From positions 592,820-656,819 of the forward strand of contig NZ_AYPQ01000001.1 in assembly GCF_000633635.1 (NCBI RefSeq): 64,000 nt of DNA. Reading direction: 5' to 3'. Below the pieces are notes generated by a model. It was not told where the DNA came from. It saw only the letters and a program-made list of their open reading frames with translations, and made no database searches. The stretch is from Enterococcus crotali. Its GTDB lineage: Bacteria; Bacillota; Bacilli; Lactobacillales; Enterococcaceae. The position numbers and the translations under genes were made by a program. Of this stretch, positions 28,948 to 38,029 are shown piece by piece (position 1 is the first letter of the stretch; each line of letters starts with the position of its first letter).

Positions 28948-29394
28948 TTGTTAAGTGAGATGATCAAAGAAGAATTTATTCAGCTGAATATTGAAGTTGC
29001 GGATTGGGAAGAAGCAATTCGTCGATCTGCAGATCCGCTACTCGATGGGGGCAAGATCACAGCAGAATACGTTGAAAAAATTATTGAAACCACCCAGACT
29101 CTGGGGCCTTATATTGTGGTCACAAAACATGTTGCATTGCCTCATGCGCCAACACAATATGGTGCATTGGGTTTAGCGATGGGCATCACCACGTTAAAAA
29201 CGCCGGTAAAATCAGGAAACAAAGCGAATGACCCGGTGAAGTATCTTTTTTGTATGAGCGCTAAAGATAGTGAGACACATTTAGAATCGATGGCTGAGTT
29301 AGTCAATTTACTAAGTGATCAATATTTTTATCAAATTTTAGATAGCGCGAAAAATCCAATGGATATTCTAAAATATATTATTGCAAAAGAATAG
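28948..29394 (+). CDS. PTS EIIA component (mannitol/fructose/ascorbate type)
   Basis: A 148-residue phosphocarrier. The active-site His is in VVTKHVALPHAP. It passes phosphate from HPr to the EIIB encoded next. It starts with TTG 28948, chosen because AAAGGGGTG lies 8 bp upstream; ATG 28960 is too far from it. It is clearly paralogous to the C-terminal EIIA domain of the regulator at 33279-35357: the stretches WEEAIR, KHVALPHA and NDPVKY occur in both in the same order. It is the first gene of a seven-gene unit. Confidence 0.9.
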   Translation: MLSEMIKEEFIQLNIEVADWEEAIRRSADPLLDGGKITAEYVEKIIETTQTLGPYIVVTKHVALPHAPTQYGALGLAMGITTLKTPVKSGNKANDPVKYLFCMSAKDSETHLESMAELVNLLSDQYFYQILDSAKNPMDILKYIIAKE

Positions 29395-29406
29395 GAGATG
29401 GAACAA

Positions 29407-29685
29407 ATGCATAAAGCCCTTGTTGCTTGTAGAGCAGGAGTTGGTTCAAGTTTAATGCTAAAAATCAAAACAGAACAAGTAATCAAAGAGAATGGTTTTC
29501 CAATTCAAGTCGAGCACTCATCATTAGATGCAGTGTCTGGATTTGATGGTGATCTATTGATAACACTTGCTGATGTCGCAAAGGAATTGGAATCGCAAGG
29601 ATTGAAGCAAACGATTATCGGAATCAATAATATCGTGGATAAAAATGAAATCCAAAGTAAGTTAAGTAGTTTTTTGAATAACTGA
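29407..29685 (+). CDS. PTS EIIB component (ascorbate/galactitol type)
   Basis: A 92-residue EIIB. The phosphocysteine loop ACRAGVGSSLML starts at about residue 6. It receives phosphate from EIIA and phosphorylates the incoming sugar at EIIC. ATG 29407 is preferred over ATG 29398 because AGGAG at 29393-29397 directly abuts the latter. It lies 12 bp after EIIA. Confidence 0.88.
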   Translation: MHKALVACRAGVGSSLMLKIKTEQVIKENGFPIQVEHSSLDAVSGFDGDLLITLADVAKELESQGLKQTIIGINNIVDKNEIQSKLSSFLNN

Positions 29686-29721
29686 TTCTGTATTATGGCA
29701 AAGATAAGGAGATGAAAAAGA

Positions 29722-30980
29722 GTGGATTTTATTATTAGCTTTTTAAGCACACCAGCAATTTTACTAGGGATCGTGGCATTTGTAGGATTAGTTGCTCAAA
29801 AAAATCAGGTACTGAAGTTTTAACAGGGACGTTTAAAACAATCATCGGCTTCATGGTCTTTAGTGCTGGTGGTGCTTTAATGACAGGCGCCTTGCAGAAT
29901 TTCAATAAATTATTTCAAACAGGGTTTAATATCGTGGGGGTTGTTGCTTCACCAGAAGCTGCAACTGCGATGGCTCAAGAGCAATATGCGTTAGTGACAT
30001 CATGCACGTTAATCCTAGGATTTTTAATGAATCTAGTTTTTGCTCGAATCACACCAATGAAAAATATTTTCTTTACAACAGGACATAGTTTATTTTTCGC
30101 TTGCGTCCTTTCATTGATTATCAAGTCTCATGGTATTTCAGATGTTGCTGCAATTATTTTAGGTGGCACGATCCTAGGATTTTGTTCAGCTGCATTACCG
30201 CAGTTATGCCAACCATTTATGCGAAAAATTACTGGAAGTGACGATGTTGCGATTGGTCATTTTAATATGATTGGTTATTCCTTGTCTGGATATATTGGGA
30301 AATTATTTAGTAAACATGAAGAGAAAAGTACAGAGCATATTAATTTTCCAAAATGGCTGTCTTTTTTTAGAGATTTCTTGATGGGTGTGGCAGTAATCAT
30401 GCTGATACTTTTTTATGTATCCGCTTTAAAAGCGGGTAGAGAAGCTACCCAAGAATTGGCAGGAACAGCTCATTGGTTAGTTTTCCCCATGATTCAAGCA
30501 TTTACGTTTACAGCAGGCATGTCGATTTTAATGACAGGTGTACGGATGTTTTTAGCAGAAATTACAGCTGCTTTTGTCTCTATTTCAGAAAAATTCATTC
30601 CAAACTCTCGTCCAGCATTAGATGTTCCTACAGTCTTTCCTTACGCACCAACAGCTGTAATCGTTGGATTCTTATCTGCGTATGCTGCAGGACTCGTTGG
30701 CGTTGCGATCATGGTGATTTTTAAATTCCCGATAGTCATTATTCCAGCAGCTCATATTTGCTTTTTCTCAGGAGGAACAGCAGGTGTGTTCGGTAACTCG
30801 ACGGGCGGCTGGCGCGGCGCTGTAGCAGGTTCGTTCATCGTTGGCTTATTGCTTGCATTTTTGCCAACTATTCTTTATCCCGTATACGGAAGTATGGGAT
30901 TAGAAGGATCGACATTCCCAAATATTGATTACAATGTTATCGGCATTTTTGTTGAAAAGATACTAGGTCTTTTCTCTTGA
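29722..30980 (+). CDS. PTS EIIC component, UlaA/SgaT family (frameshift)
   Basis: The membrane channel of a PTS of the ascorbate (UlaA/SgaT) superfamily. It starts at GTG 29722 (VDFIISFLSTPAILLGIVAFVG) with AAGGAG upstream. The frame breaks after codon 26 at 29798-29804, where seven A stand for an expected eight. Reading on gives SGTEVLTGTFKTIIGFMVFS and about 419 residues with ten or more hydrophobic segments. Family motifs include GHSLFFACVLSLI and the AAHICFFSGGTAGVFGNSTGG loop. Ascorbate itself is not implied: the downstream genes are not those of ascorbate catabolism. Confidence 0.87.
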
Positions 30981-31042
30981 TAGAAGTCTTATGTTGGAAA
31001 TAGTTATACCTAATGTAGAGTTAGAAGTTGATAGGAGGTAGT

Positions 31043-31662
31043 ATGAATCAGATGAAAACAGAACTAGATCGAGTGGTATTAAACTTTTTTGAAAATACAT
31101 CTGAAGAATTAGAGAAGTTCATACAAGAAATAGCAATAGAACCATTGATCGTGGCAAAAAAGTTGATTTTAACTTCAGAAAAAAAAGGTGGACGTGTTCA
31201 TGTGACAGGAATCGGGAAACCTGGACATGTGGCAGAATATATTGCATCATTGTTCTCTTCAACGGGAACCCCGGCCTATTTTTTAGACGGAACAGAGGCG
31301 ATTCACGGATCGTCAGGGCAAGTGAAATCAGGGGATATCGTCTTATCAATCTCGAATAGCGGAGAAACAGAAGAATTAAAAAAACAGTTCAAACGCTTAA
31401 ACAAAATGGGGCTCGCATTATTTCTATCACCGGAAAAAAGGAGTCATGGTTGGCAAAAAATAGTGATTGTTTCCTTTTTGCTGGTGTGGAAAATGAGGGC
31501 GATTCTTTGAACAAACCACCTCGTGCATCAATCTTAGCGGAGATTTTACTACTCCAATCGTTAAGTGTTTTACTACAAGAAGAAAAGAGAATCACAAATA
31601 AAGAATATGTGAAATGGCATCCAGGAGGTGCGTTAGGTCAAAGTATATCCGTATACGAGTAA
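31043..31662 (+). CDS. SIS-domain sugar-phosphate isomerase, KdsD/GutQ-like (frameshift)
   Basis: A 206-residue single SIS domain without CBS domains. It parallels arabinose-5-phosphate isomerase: GIGKPGHVAEYIASLFSSTG, TEAIHGSSG, SISNSGETEEL and a C-terminal WHPGGALGQSI. Lys, Glu and His residues reported as important in E. coli KdsD appear to have counterparts. The frame breaks at 31408-31411, where a run of G is one short (ATGGGGCTCGC); the second part begins ARIISITGKKESWLAKNSD. ATG 31043 follows AGGAGG. Role in this operon is inferred: isomerisation of the aldose phosphate released by an aldolase. Confidence 0.82.
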
Positions 31663-31678
31663 GGAAAGGATGAGCAAT

Positions 31679-32572
31679 ATGAAACCCAAAGGACTTATTA
31701 CAGCAATGGTTACACCTCTAGATAAAGCGAATCAAATCGATTTACATGCCACAAAACGGCTAGTCAATCATTTGATTGAAAAAAAAGTTAATGGCTTGTT
31801 TATCCTTGGCACAAATGGTGAATTTCATGTCTTAAGCGACTCCGAGAAACTACGATTTGCCCAAAGTGTTATTACTGAGACGGATGGACGGGTGCCGGTA
31901 TACGTTGGAACTGGTGGAAACAGTACTGAGCATGTTATTGCTTTATCAAAAGAAATGACTAAACTAGGAGCAGATGCTTTATCTGTGATTACGCCATACT
32001 TTGTTCCGCTTACTGAAAATGAATTGATCACTCATTATTTAACTCTTGCTGAAGCAAATACAGCGCCTATTCTGCTCTATAATATGCCTAAAAATACAGG
32101 CATAGCGATTAGTTCCAGCATGATTGGAGAAATAGCCGGACATCCTAATATTATTGGTATCAAAGATAGTAGCGGTGATCTAGAGAACATAAAAGCATAT
32201 CTAGATGCAACAAAGAATGAGGAATTTGCTGTTTTATCAGGATCGGATTCGCTTATTTTAGATGCGTTAAAAGCTGGTGCTACCGGAGCTGTCGCGGCTA
32301 CCTCAAATGTTTTAACAGAAATTGATGTAGCTATTTATCATTATTGGTTAAATGGAAACTTGGAAAAAGCCCAAGCAATGCAAGACAGTATTGAAGAATT
32401 TCGCCGTATCTTAAAGCTTGGAACCATTCCTTCGGTTTTAAAGGCAGCAATCAATTACCAAGGGATTCCGGTTGGAAATCCACGACTACCTGTTCAGCCA
32501 GTTAGTAAAGAAGCGTTATTGGAAGTATCACAAACAATGGACGGGTACCTTAAAAAAGGTCAGTCTTTCTAA
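31679..32572 (+). CDS. DapA/NanA-family pyruvate aldolase
   Basis: A 297-residue TIM-barrel class I aldolase. The carbonyl-activating motif GTNGEFHVLS, the proton-relay Tyr in LLYNMPKNTG and the Schiff-base Lys in IIGIKDSSGD are all present. Lysine-pathway DapA is unlikely given the PTS operon; members in such settings cleave 2-oxo-3-deoxy sugar acids or N-acylneuraminates into pyruvate and an aldehyde. ATG 31679 (spacing 8 from AAAGGA) is chosen; ATG 31670, nine bases earlier, is possible. Confidence 0.88.
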   Translation: MKPKGLITAMVTPLDKANQIDLHATKRLVNHLIEKKVNGLFILGTNGEFHVLSDSEKLRFAQSVITETDGRVPVYVGTGGNSTEHVIALSKEMTKLGADALSVITPYFVPLTENELITHYLTLAEANTAPILLYNMPKNTGIAISSSMIGEIAGHPNIIGIKDSSGDLENIKAYLDATKNEEFAVLSGSDSLILDALKAGATGAVAATSNVLTEIDVAIYHYWLNGNLEKAQAMQDSIEEFRRILKLGTIPSVLKAAINYQGIPVGNPRLPVQPVSKEALLEVSQTMDGYLKKGQSF

Positions 32573-32585
32573 AGGAGAGAAAAAT

Positions 32586-33221
32586 ATGTTTCGAACAACT
32601 ATCCTAAATAGGATTGAAGAAACAGCAATTATGGCGATCGTTCGGGTAGAAACGATCGAACGAGCAGTTGAAATTGCAGATGGCTGCTTAGCTGGAGGCG
32701 TAGATTGTCTAGAAATAAGTTATACATTGCCCAATGCAGGAACAATTATTCAACAACTAAACGAACGATATGGAAGAAACCTGTTGATTGGTGCTGGGAC
32801 CATTTTGGATAGTGAAACAGCTCGTCTGGCTATCTTGGCTGGAGCAAGCTTTATTATTGCTCCAAATTACGATAAGGCTGTTTGTAGATTGTGTAATCGT
32901 TATCAAATCCCGTATATGCCGGGCTGTACTAGTATGACGGAAATGATCACGGCGCTAGAAGCAGGGGCAGCAATGGTCAAAGCATTTCCGATATCAAGCT
33001 ATTATGGGCCAACGCTGATTAGAACATTGAAAACACCAACACCGTATTTGCCGATCATGTCCTCTGGCGGCGCTAATTTAGAAAATATTGACGAATGGTT
33101 GATGAGTGGTGTAGATTGTTTGGGTATCGGGAGTCTCTTGACAAAAGGCTCTATAGAAGAAATAGCAAAAAATGCTAAACAATTGAAGCAAGCGGTCGCT
33201 AAGTACAGAAATGAACAATAA
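32586..33221 (+). CDS. KDPG/KHG aldolase family protein
   Basis: A 211-residue class I aldolase of the Eda family. The Schiff-base Lys is in AMVKAFPISS, the catalytic Glu in CLEISYTLPNAG, and the phosphate loop in IMSSGGANLENI. In E. coli Eda an Arg follows that Glu (TLRT); here the segment is YTLPNAG, as in a Firmicute subgroup, so specificity may differ from KDPG. It begins 13 bp after the DapA-like gene with AAAGGAGAG. Two pyruvate aldolases side by side is unusual. Confidence 0.87.
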   Translation: MFRTTILNRIEETAIMAIVRVETIERAVEIADGCLAGGVDCLEISYTLPNAGTIIQQLNERYGRNLLIGAGTILDSETARLAILAGASFIIAPNYDKAVCRLCNRYQIPYMPGCTSMTEMITALEAGAAMVKAFPISSYYGPTLIRTLKTPTPYLPIMSSGGANLENIDEWLMSGVDCLGIGSLLTKGSIEEIAKNAKQLKQAVAKYRNEQ

Positions 33222-33278
33222 AGGATCATCCAGTTTTTTGAAAAGTTGATTTAAGCTGTTTTTGGAGGAGGGGATATA

Positions 33279-35357
33279 GTGACAGACGAGCGTTCTAGAA
33301 AAGTAATGAAACGGCTAATTGAGCGTTCCATACATGACGTAAACGAATTGGCAACTCAAACTGGTTTAACAAAACGTCAATTAGAATATTCAGTAGAGAA
33401 AATCAATGAATTTGCAACAATTGAAAATGGACAAAAGTTAGTGATCGAAAACAATCGGATCATTTTGACGAACCAACTCCGAGAACAGTTTATTTCTTTA
33501 CTTTCAGATAAAACCTATGCCAAAGAATATCTAATGAATGCTTTTGAACGATCAAAGTATCTTTACTTAATTTTATTTTACTATGCGGATGACTATCTTT
33601 CGATCAATCATTTTATTGAAGAGCTTGGCGTCGGTAAAACGACCATTATCAATGACTTAAAAAGCTTAACGATTGAATTGAGAAAAGAAAATATTCAGTT
33701 GCTCTACACTAGAAAAGATGGGTATCGATTATCCGGAAGTGAGGAGCAGATCCGTTATCATTTAATGAAAATGATTATTTGGGATTCATCAGAACATAAT
33801 ACAACTTTTATTTATGATCAGTTTTTAGAAAAACATCCCATTGAAACGCTTGAATCAACGAAACAGTTGATTGAAACGTATATCATGGAATATGGTATCT
33901 CCTTTGTAGAAAACCGTTTGACTGAATTTTTATATACCTTCATTTTTTTGAAAAAACGCTTGCAGATTTTACCAGCAGTCTTCCATGATAAATATCAGTT
34001 GCCAGCGGTGATTGCCATGAAGGAATATCAATTTTCCCAAAAAATTCTCAATCACTTTGGTATCGAAGATGAGGCAGCTCATATGTATCTATGTGCATGG
34101 ATCTTAGGTTTGTCAGTTGGACGGGCAGGGGATACGACAAAAGACTACGAAACAATTATGGAATTAGTCAAACGAATTATTTTACGTTTTGAAGCAATTT
34201 CAGGTATTCGTTTTAATAATCAGGAATTGGTTGTGCGTCAGTTATATTCTCATTTTAGACCAGCATATTATCGTTTATATTTCAAATTGCCTATTGTAAA
34301 TCCGCTTCATAATAAGATCAAAGCTGAATATGGCGAGTTATTCAATATTGTTGAAGAAACATTAAAGCCATTTTCTTCTTTATTCGAACATTCAATACCA
34401 GAGGATGAAATTGCATTTTTGACAATGCATTTTGCGTCACTTTGTTCTAATTTTGATGAATATACAACGATACAAAAGGTGGCTTTGATTGTTTGTCCTA
34501 ATGGAATTGGCAGTTCATCAATTGTATATACCGAGTTGAAAGCCCTTTTTCCGGAGTTAGCTTTTCTAGGACCAGTCGAAACGAACGAAATCGAACGTCT
34601 AACTGATTCATATGACTTAATTTTTTCTACAGTACCTAATATTCGTTTATTTTATACAAAAAAACCTGTCTACATTGTTAGTCCAATTATGAATACTAGG
34701 GAAAGGTATCGGTTGATCAGCGACGTGTATACTCAAATTGGCAATTTCAATTTCAAATTACCTAGTGTGGGAAAAATCATGGAAATCATCAAACGGCATG
34801 CGATAATTTCTGAAGGGTCTAGTTTGGAAAGAGAATTGTATGAATATCTAATCAATCAAGAAGAGCCTAGCAAAGCTGAAAGTGAAGGGCCAAGTTTACA
34901 GGAAATTACAGCCCCGGATTTGATTCAGCTAAATATGCGCGCTAAAAATTGGGAAGAAGCGATTCGTTTATCTGCAGCATCCTTATTAAAAGCAGGGAGA
35001 ATTACGCGGAATTATATCGATACGATTATTGAAACAGCCAAGAGAGAAGGTGCGTATATGGTTATCTCTAAACATGTGGCATTACCTCATGCAAGACCGA
35101 TTGATGGCGTTTGGCAACTAGGTATGAGTATCAGCGTATTAAAAGAGCCGATTGTCTTTGGAAACAAAGAGAATGATCCAGTGAAATATATATTTTGTTT
35201 AGCAGCTACTGAAAACAATCGTCATTTAAACGCGATGGTGGAATTAGTAAAATTACTAGATGATCCACAATTTTATTTTTTACTAGATACAAGTAATGAC
35301 CCAAACGAGGTGTATCATTATCTGGCGCAAGAAAAAGTCTTGAGCTTGGAAAAATAA
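33279..35357 (+). CDS. PRD-containing PTS regulator (MtlR/LicR type) with EIIB and EIIA domains
   Basis: A 692-residue transcriptional regulator whose DNA binding is tuned by PTS phosphorylation. In order: N-terminal helix-turn-helix regions (about 1-150, including GVGKTTIINDLKSL), two PRD modules (about 180-395), an EIIB-like domain with its Cys loop (VCPNGIGSSSIVYTEL, near 406) and an EIIA domain (about 545-692) with KHVALPHARP. It starts with GTG 33279 after GGAGGAGGG. It is the last gene of the operon and probably its activator. The EIIA domain is a paralogue of the operon's free EIIA. Confidence 0.9.
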   Translation: MTDERSRKVMKRLIERSIHDVNELATQTGLTKRQLEYSVEKINEFATIENGQKLVIENNRIILTNQLREQFISLLSDKTYAKEYLMNAFERSKYLYLILFYYADDYLSINHFIEELGVGKTTIINDLKSLTIELRKENIQLLYTRKDGYRLSGSEEQIRYHLMKMIIWDSSEHNTTFIYDQFLEKHPIETLESTKQLIETYIMEYGISFVENRLTEFLYTFIFLKKRLQILPAVFHDKYQLPAVIAMKEYQFSQKILNHFGIEDEAAHMYLCAWILGLSVGRAGDTTKDYETIMELVKRIILRFEAISGIRFNNQELVVRQLYSHFRPAYYRLYFKLPIVNPLHNKIKAEYGELFNIVEETLKPFSSLFEHSIPEDEIAFLTMHFASLCSNFDEYTTIQKVALIVCPNGIGSSSIVYTELKALFPELAFLGPVETNEIERLTDSYDLIFSTVPNIRLFYTKKPVYIVSPIMNTRERYRLISDVYTQIGNFNFKLPSVGKIMEIIKRHAIISEGSSLERELYEYLINQEEPSKAESEGPSLQEITAPDLIQLNMRAKNWEEAIRLSAASLLKAGRITRNYIDTIIETAKREGAYMVISKHVALPHARPIDGVWQLGMSISVLKEPIVFGNKENDPVKYIFCLAATENNRHLNAMVELVKLLDDPQFYFLLDTSNDPNEVYHYLAQEKVLSLEK

Positions 35358-35710
35358 TCGAGGAAAAACAGATAAGTAGTGAGTGAGAGCAGAAGTATTC
35401 CCTTTGGAAATAAGCTGAAATTGTTGTAAAACACAGTGAATGTAATGAACGGATGCTGCACAATACCTACTTGTTCACCAAAAATTGAATAGTACCTATT
35501 AGGAATCATTCAACATCTGAATTAAAAATTCTGATGTTGAATGTCATTTTCATGAATTTCCACTTATTGTTTTGAAACACAATGAGGTACGAGTCGATGT
35601 TCCAAACTACTTACTCGGTTCTCTAGATTAAATACTTTTGTGCCATTCTCCACTAAAATCTGAATAAATGCTTTTGTTCATCAAGTAAATGAGAAAGTGT
35701 CAGACAACTT
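35358..35710. repeat. intergenic region with long hairpin and degraded repeat copy
   Basis: No gene is seen. A near-perfect palindrome spans 35507-35543: CATTCAACATC with GATGTTGAATG, and GAATT/AATTC inside, followed by TCATTTTC; it may end the PTS operon. The edges, GAGTGAGAGCAGAAGTATT (35382-35400) and AAATACTTTTGTGCCATTCT (35632-35651), resemble inverted ends of the element at 50090-50312. Confidence 0.45.
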
Positions 35711-36517
35711 TTAAATATATTGAAGTAAAATTTCTGCCACACCATCTTCATCGTTACTCGTTGTTTGAACATCCGCTGCTTGTTTTACACTATCAGTGGC
35801 GTTGCCCATAGCAACACCGATACCAGCATATTCGATCATGGATAGATCATTTTCATTATCGCCAATCGCCATTGTTTCTGCTTGAGAAATTCCTAAGTGT
35901 TCGGCAAGTTTAGCTAAAGCATTTCCTTTGCTAGCTTCTTTATTCAAAATTTCATAATAAAAATCAGTGCTTTTAACAGTTGTATATTTGTTAATAAATT
36001 CTTCTGGTAGTTGACTGATGGCCTTATCTAAAATCTCTGGTTCATCGATCATCATCATTTTGATAATCGACAAATCAGGAGTCATTTCATCAACTGCACG
36101 ATACTTAAGCGGCATGTCCACTAAATAGGCTTCATGAACGGTATATTTTCCAATATCTCGGTTCGCTGTATAAATCGCTGTATCGTCAATTGTGTGCAGA
36201 TGAGCGCCAACTTTTCGTGCCATTAGTTCGATTTCTAAAAAGTCATCATAACTTAACGTATATTGGGAAATGATTTCATTTGATTTAGTCGCTTGGACTA
36301 AAGAGCCATTATAAGTAATTACATAATCATTATCACCATATAAATCTAATTCGGCTAACTGTTCTTTTACCCCTGGTAAAGGTCTTCCTGTACATAAAAC
36401 GATATACATACCGCTATCATTAGCTTTTTTTAATGTTTCCTTTACCTTCGGGCTGATTTTTCTATTTGAATCAAGTAATGTTCCATCAATATCGATTGCA
36501 ACTAATTTGACTGTCAT
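35711..36517 (-). CDS. Cof-type HAD sugar-phosphate phosphatase
   Basis: A 268-residue HAD IIB hydrolase. Motif I is AIDIDGTLLDSNRK with the nucleophile Asp, motif II is CTGRPLPG, and motif IV is MAIGDNENDLSMIEYAG. Such YidA/Cof proteins dephosphorylate sugar phosphates broadly. ATG at 36517 is used because ACAGGAGGAA precedes it; a longer frame to 36559 would overlap the upstream dNTPase gene. It lies 25 bp after the dNTPase gene on the same strand. Confidence 0.92.
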   Translation of the reverse strand: MTVKLVAIDIDGTLLDSNRKISPKVKETLKKANDSGMYIVLCTGRPLPGVKEQLAELDLYGDNDYVITYNGSLVQATKSNEIISQYTLSYDDFLEIELMARKVGAHLHTIDDTAIYTANRDIGKYTVHEAYLVDMPLKYRAVDEMTPDLSIIKMMMIDEPEILDKAISQLPEEFINKYTTVKSTDFYYEILNKEASKGNALAKLAEHLGISQAETMAIGDNENDLSMIEYAGIGVAMGNATDSVKQAADVQTTSNDEDGVAEILLQYI

Positions 36518-36542
36518 AACTTCCTCCTGTATAAATACTTTT

Positions 36543-37913
36543 TTAATTTTTTCCTTCAATCAATGCTCCATTATGAATATAAGCGGCAAATTCGCGGTAG
36601 GTGTCGTCAAATAAATCATAATGCTGCTGTCTTTTTGGGTTCATCATTTCTTTTGGAAAATAGAAACGTTCGTCGATCTGTGTTTGACCAGCAAGGGCCG
36701 CAACCAAGTGGCTAATTTTAGAAAGCTCAATCAAAGTGCCGTCTTTTTGCATAATTTCGATCTGAGTGCGATGACTGTTTTTTTCTGGACGATAAAAATC
36801 ATAAGGCAAGTCATAACTTGAGTTGATGGCGGTATAATATTTTGGATTATAGCCAACTTTTTCAATCAAGGCTTGCAGATGTCGTATTGTTACGGAATCC
36901 CGAGCACCAGAAAAAGTAACTGATTTAAGTGGTCGGCGAATCAAAAAGCGATTGGCTAAATCGTTAAGGATCGGATCCGGCAGTGAGGTCCATTGAGTAA
37001 AGTAGGTATTTAAAACGCCATCATCAAGTTTCAAATATTCCTGTAATGAAAAAGTTCCTTTGAAAAAAGGGACTAATAACTGAGAATGCAGTTGGTAATC
37101 TTCTGGTGTTTGCTCATACAATTCTCTTGCGCGATGGAGTAAGTGATCCAAAATAACTTCCATGCCACGAGAAACTGGATGAAAATAGACTTGGACGTAC
37201 ATCTGGTAGCGACTAACAATATAATCTTCTACTGCATGCATACCGTTCATAGCAAAAGCTAAACCATCTTTATACGGCCGAATTACGCGTAAAATTCTAG
37301 TCAGATCAAAGGTACCATATTCTGTCCCGGTAAAATAGGCGTCTCGTAGTAAATAATCCATTCGGTCAGCATCAATTTGACTGGAGATCATTTGAACAAC
37401 TTGGGGATTAGGGTATTCTTTTGTGATCACGCTGGCAACTTTATCTGGAAAATCAGCTGAAACACGATTCAAGATTTGGAAAACTTCTGTTTCAGGTGAC
37501 GTGATGATCTCAACAGTGATCGCTTCATGATCTGTTTTGAAAATGTGTTCAAATGTATGAGAATATGGCCCATGACCGACATCATGAAGTAAAGCAGCGC
37601 AAAGAGCAACCAGCCGTTCATTGTCATTCCAACCATCATCCCCTAAACGTTCAGCTGAGTAATTACGCTGGAAGATATCGCAAATCCGTCGCGTAATTTC
37701 ATAAACGCCTAAAGAATGAGCAAATCGGCTGTGCTCAGCACCGTGAAAGGTAAAAGAAGAGGTGCCTAATTGCTTGATTCTACGTAGACGTTGTACTTCT
37801 GCTGAATTGATCAAGTCTAATATAACTTGATGTTGCACATGGATGTAGTTGTGAACTGGATCTCTAAATACTTTTTCAATGGGTAAAATTTGCTGCTTAT
37901 AAGGTGTAGGCAT
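36543..37913 (-). CDS. HD-domain dNTP triphosphohydrolase (EF1143/YwfO type)
   Basis: A 456-residue HD phosphohydrolase that cleaves dNTPs to deoxynucleosides and triphosphate. The HD metal site is visible in AEHSRFAHSLG and LLHDVGHGPYSHTFEH, followed by IDADRMDYLLRDAYFTG. It closely matches the E. faecalis EF1143 dNTPase, an allosteric enzyme activated by dGTP. AAAGGAGTG precedes the ATG. It is second or third in a minus-strand run of four genes. Confidence 0.92.
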   Translation of the reverse strand: MPTPYKQQILPIEKVFRDPVHNYIHVQHQVILDLINSAEVQRLRRIKQLGTSSFTFHGAEHSRFAHSLGVYEITRRICDIFQRNYSAERLGDDGWNDNERLVALCAALLHDVGHGPYSHTFEHIFKTDHEAITVEIITSPETEVFQILNRVSADFPDKVASVITKEYPNPQVVQMISSQIDADRMDYLLRDAYFTGTEYGTFDLTRILRVIRPYKDGLAFAMNGMHAVEDYIVSRYQMYVQVYFHPVSRGMEVILDHLLHRARELYEQTPEDYQLHSQLLVPFFKGTFSLQEYLKLDDGVLNTYFTQWTSLPDPILNDLANRFLIRRPLKSVTFSGARDSVTIRHLQALIEKVGYNPKYYTAINSSYDLPYDFYRPEKNSHRTQIEIMQKDGTLIELSKISHLVAALAGQTQIDERFYFPKEMMNPKRQQHYDLFDDTYREFAAYIHNGALIEGKN

Positions 37914-38029
37914 CGTTTCACTCCTTTTTATTAATGATTATTGGTAGAACTGCTCTTTCTTTTGAAAGAAAACAGATTTTTATTGAATAACATGCAAATC
38001 AGCTAGTGGTCGATGATTGTAGTATACCA

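Noticed and set aside
28948-30980. Naming the PTS as ascorbate-specific (UlaABC)
   Set aside because: The EII family match is real, but none of the ascorbate catabolic genes (lactonase, UlaD, UlaE, UlaF) is present; the downstream enzymes are SIS and pyruvate aldolases.
31679-32572. Calling the DapA-like gene the lysine-pathway dapA
   Set aside because: It is embedded in a PTS operon next to a KDPG-type aldolase and SIS protein, far from dapH and dapL.
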